Shown here one piece after another: positions 61,523 to 64,000 of a stretch of DNA of 64,000 bases. The stretch covers positions 19,347 to 83,346 of the forward strand of contig CALMRZ010000004.1 in the NCBI GenBank assembly GCA_937872225.1, read 5' to 3'. The stretch comes from an uncultured Spirochaetota bacterium. Its GTDB lineage: Bacteria; Spirochaetota; UBA4802; UBA5550. Under the pieces are notes generated by a model. That model did not search any database, was not told where the DNA came from, and was given only the letters and a program-made list of their open reading frames with translations. Each line of letters starts with the position of its first letter. Position 1 is the first letter of the stretch. The position numbers and the translations under genes are program-made.

Positions 61523-63955
61523 ATGAGAAACTTTCTATCATACATAGTGAATCTCTATTTTCGCATTGCCTTTCTCAGGCAGCTGCTCTGGGCTATTTTT
61601 CTCTTCGGGGTTTTTTCCATTGCGGCGGCCCTGGTTTTTCAGAGCAGCAGGGTCCTGACGAACCCGGTGGGATGGGAGAAAAGCTTCCAGGTGTCATCGT
61701 TTAACGTGGTGGCCCGGGACGTCACCGTGGCTTCCCGGGGCGATATCATCGCGGCCGTGTACGAGGGCCGAGCCGGCGGGGCGCAGGGAATCTACGCCAC
61801 CCTCTCCTTCGATGCCGGCGTTACGTTCCTGCCTTCACTCAGGGTTGCCGCCGTCGCTTCCCGGACTGCGATGAACCCCCATGCCGCCATCTCGCCGGCG
61901 GGACACCTGACCGTGGTGTGGCACAGTTACGTCGATGCGGAGTCGACGAACAGGATATTCTATGCCACTTCGAAGGACCTGGGCGCGACCTGGAGCGAGC
62001 CGAAAAGGATTGCCCTGGGCAAGGAAGCGGAAATGCTGCCGAGGGTCTATTATGACGACCGGAACCGGCTCCATCTCTTCTACCATGGCAGCGTTGAGGA
62101 CAACATCAACCTGTTCCACGCGATCAGCGACGACGGGGAGAAGTTCGAAACCACGGGGTCCCTGATACGGCTGACGAGCAGCATGCGGGGCGCCTTTTTC
62201 CCGTCGATACAAATCTCGGGGAATTACTTTTTCATGGTGTGGCAGGGGAAGGAGGAGGATTTTTCCGATGAGCTTTTTTTCATGAAGTCCACCAATTACG
62301 GCAGGACCTGGAGCATGAAGAAACAGATCACCGACAGCATTGGGAATAACGACGCGCCGTCGCTGGGTATCCATGAAAACACGCTCTATGTCGTGTACCA
62401 GAACAATGATGAAAAAAACTGGACCATCAAGATGAAAAAGGGCGTTGACCGCGGCTGGTCGTGGGACGACGTGCCCCTGAACGTGTCGGCCACGGCGGCG
62501 AACTGCTATTCGCCGGCCATCGGCCTGTCCGGCAGCGACCTCATGGTCCTCTGGTATGACACCCGGGAAGGACGCGCCCGTATCTATTCGCGTAAGTATT
62601 CCCTCAGGGAAAAGAATTTTCTTCCCGAGGCGGAGGTTTCCGAGGCCCGGTACGAGTCGCGCAACCCCGTCGTGGTGTCCATGGGAAAGCGCCTCGTGGT
62701 CTTCTGGGAAGAGCGGAACGTCATCATGGCGAAGCAGACCGACGTGTACGCCGAGGCGCCGGTGGTCTTTTCGGAAACAAACCCGGTTGGGGGGTGGTCG
62801 CGCCTTCCCTATATCGTGATGCAGTGGAAACAACCGCGGGATGAATCGGGGATCGCGGGATATGCGGCCCTGCGCAACGAAATGCCGGACTTCAACCCCA
62901 CGGTCGTCAACCTGAAGCCCAACGTCACCATGGAGAGGATAACCGATAACATAACCGACGGCATATCCTATTATCACATCCGCGCCGTCGACGGGGCCGG
63001 CAATTTCAGCCGCACCGTCCATTACAAGCTGCAGCTGGCCATAAATCCGCTGCCCGGGCCCGTTGTCGTATCGCCGACGCATGGCCAGGGCAAGTCGACG
63101 CCGTCGCCGTCGCCGGCTTTCTCCTGGGCCGTGGACGAGCCGGAGCGCGTCAAGGGGTTCGTCTACAGCCTTTCGAAAGACAGCATCAAGATGCCCGACC
63201 AGTTCACCACGGAAGTGAAGGCCGATTTCAGCGACCTCGAGGAGGGAAATTATTTTTTCAGCGTTGCCGCGGTCGACAAAACCAACCAGGTAAGCCGGGT
63301 GACCACCTATGATTTTATCATAGGCCCCACGGACCGCGTGATCGATCCCGAATACTACAAGCGGATCGCCGAGGAGGAGAAAAAGTTCCAGAAATACTTT
63401 GAGAAAAATTTCAGGTATCTTGAAAAATACAGGGGGCCGGCCATTGCCCAGGCCCCCGCTGTAATCATACAGTTTCCCTTCGATGTCCGGAAGGCTTACG
63501 GGAAGGACTCCTTCAAGGCGATCATCGTTTCCACGCTGCCGCCGCAATCGATCGTGGGATATTCGGTTTTCATCGATGACGACAGGATCGTGCCCGGGGA
63601 CCGCGTCAACCACAAGGGTAGGATCATGGAAGTGAAAGGCCTGCGCAATGGGGACTATTATATCGGGGTCAAGTGCAAGTATGTGGCAGTCGTCAACGGG
63701 TCGAAGCGGTACTACTGGACGAAACCGTTCATCGCGAAAATATCCGTGCAGCTGCCGGCTGAACGCTCCCCGGTGCTGTATTACGCCCAGAATGTGATGG
63801 ACAAGTTTCCCCGTCGGTTCGGGCTTATCACCATAACCTTTGTCGGTCTCGGCCTGGTGATAACGACCATGGGGTTCGGCACGAGGATTTCATTTTATTT
63901 CCAGCTGTTCCTGTTCAGGCTGAAGCGGCTGTACCGGAGAAAAGCGGAGAAATGA
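61523..63955 (+). CDS. Membrane-anchored Asp-box (sialidase-fold) protein, 810 aa
   Basis: An N-terminal membrane helix (about 20-40, LLWAIFLFGVFSIAAALVF) leads to a six-bladed propeller-like region with Asp-box motifs (SKDLGATWSEPK, SDDGEKFE, STNYGRTWSM, VDRGWSWDD) over about 45-400. Fibronectin-III-like segments follow (VMQWKQPRDESGIAGYAALR, then RAVDGAGNFSRTVHYKLQL; VSPTHGQGKSTPSPSPAFSW), and a second membrane helix sits near the C-terminus (about 770-795). The catalytic residues of true sialidases are not evident, so it is likely a binding or structural protein. Its stop is 2 bases before the 3' end of a tRNA on the other strand. Confidence 0.78.
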   Translation: MRNFLSYIVNLYFRIAFLRQLLWAIFLFGVFSIAAALVFQSSRVLTNPVGWEKSFQVSSFNVVARDVTVASRGDIIAAVYEGRAGGAQGIYATLSFDAGVTFLPSLRVAAVASRTAMNPHAAISPAGHLTVVWHSYVDAESTNRIFYATSKDLGATWSEPKRIALGKEAEMLPRVYYDDRNRLHLFYHGSVEDNINLFHAISDDGEKFETTGSLIRLTSSMRGAFFPSIQISGNYFFMVWQGKEEDFSDELFFMKSTNYGRTWSMKKQITDSIGNNDAPSLGIHENTLYVVYQNNDEKNWTIKMKKGVDRGWSWDDVPLNVSATAANCYSPAIGLSGSDLMVLWYDTREGRARIYSRKYSLREKNFLPEAEVSEARYESRNPVVVSMGKRLVVFWEERNVIMAKQTDVYAEAPVVFSETNPVGGWSRLPYIVMQWKQPRDESGIAGYAALRNEMPDFNPTVVNLKPNVTMERITDNITDGISYYHIRAVDGAGNFSRTVHYKLQLAINPLPGPVVVSPTHGQGKSTPSPSPAFSWAVDEPERVKGFVYSLSKDSIKMPDQFTTEVKADFSDLEEGNYFFSVAAVDKTNQVSRVTTYDFIIGPTDRVIDPEYYKRIAEEEKKFQKYFEKNFRYLEKYRGPAIAQAPAVIIQFPFDVRKAYGKDSFKAIIVSTLPPQSIVGYSVFIDDDRIVPGDRVNHKGRIMEVKGLRNGDYYIGVKCKYVAVVNGSKRYYWTKPFIAKISVQLPAERSPVLYYAQNVMDKFPRRFGLITITFVGLGLVITTMGFGTRISFYFQLFLFRLKRLYRRKAEK

Positions 63956-63957
63956 TG

Positions 63958-64000
63958 AGCGGGTGATGGGGCTCGAACCCACGACGTCCAGCTTGGGAAG
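63958..64000 (-). tRNA. tRNA-Gly (anticodon CCC), 3' part
   Basis: The minus strand of the last 43 bases reads as the 3' half of a tRNA: anticodon loop TTCCCAA followed by GCTGG stem, variable loop ACGTC, T-arm GTGGG-TTCGAGC-CCCAT and acceptor CACCCGC with discriminator T. The loop gives anticodon CCC, glycine. No CCA is encoded after position 73. The 5' half is beyond the window edge. Confidence 0.88.

Overview
The window is a gene-dense, GC-rich stretch (GC-rich third codon positions, AT-rich promoters) from a free-living diderm bacterium. An outer membrane is shown by a BamA-type assembly gene, a Skp/OmpH-like lipoprotein, an OmpA-type lipoprotein, a TonB-receptor-like barrel and a full yajC-secD-secF cluster. 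Nitrite ammonification (nrfHA), a MarR module, SpoIIE/STAS-type signalling and many lineage-restricted membrane proteins would fit a non-parasitic spirochaete or a similar anaerobic/facultative diderm. No phylogenetic marker in the window settles this, so the assignment is an inference of low certainty.

Layout. 0-3.8 kb: the 3' end of tyrS, an ECF sigma/anti-sigma pair, an isochorismatase-fold hydrolase and a small HAMP-like membrane protein. 4-9.9 kb: a 7TM-GAF-SpoIIE phosphatase, queH, a pentapeptide-repeat protein, an ankyrin lipoprotein and a decayed radical-SAM tail. 10-16.2 kb: a split DUF2339/DUF3999-like membrane pair, a chemoreceptor, a MORN protein and a small lipoprotein. 16.3-21.5 kb: a compact UvrD-like helicase, a BrnT/antitoxin pair, a Crp/Fnr regulator with a 43-residue companion ORF, a DUF438/hemerythrin/PAS sensor with a cupin, and a lysine-rich histone-like protein. 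21.7-25.0 kb: plsC, a DUF523/TudS-like protein and an alpha/beta hydrolase behind a MarR regulator. 25.2-32.4 kb: an OmpA lipoprotein, nrfA, nrfH, a ferredoxin, a glutamine amidotransferase, a YgbA-family protein, a cysteine-cluster protein, a DUF1992 protein and a beta-propeller lipoprotein. 32.5-38.2 kb: repeats, a small membrane gene, a hydrolase, gap, tpiA, secG, metK and a 46-residue zinc ribbon. 38.2-50.7 kb: the barrel protein, bamA, the Skp-like gene, an L,D-transpeptidase, yajC, a charged membrane protein, secD, secF, a membrane protein, ribD and ribE. 50.8-64 kb: a STAS protein, an oxidoreductase, glnA, a group of unrecognised membrane/secreted proteins and, at the right edge, a tRNA-Gly(CCC).

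The most coherent signal is a probable nitrite/NO-response regulon. Two near-identical 14-bp palindromes (TTGAC-N4-GTCAA) sit at 19125-19138, between the Crp/Fnr operon and the hemerythrin operon, and at 28093-28106, between nrfHA and the ferredoxin operon. The regulator has the E-xx-S-R recognition-helix pattern expected to read TTGA half-sites and contains no cysteine, so it cannot carry an FNR-type Fe-S cluster. A second clear circuit is the MarR gene, whose promoter and downstream gap carry two copies of AGTTTAG-CTA-CTAAACT.

Other points of note: SecF has an apparently triplicated periplasmic module; several small genes (43, 46, 60 and 31 residues) sit in convincing contexts; one alpha/beta hydrolase appears to carry a one-base insertion; and a GGGGTCAGAG-type repeat recurs in pairs at three loci. 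No CRISPR array, complete insertion sequence, prophage or rRNA was seen.
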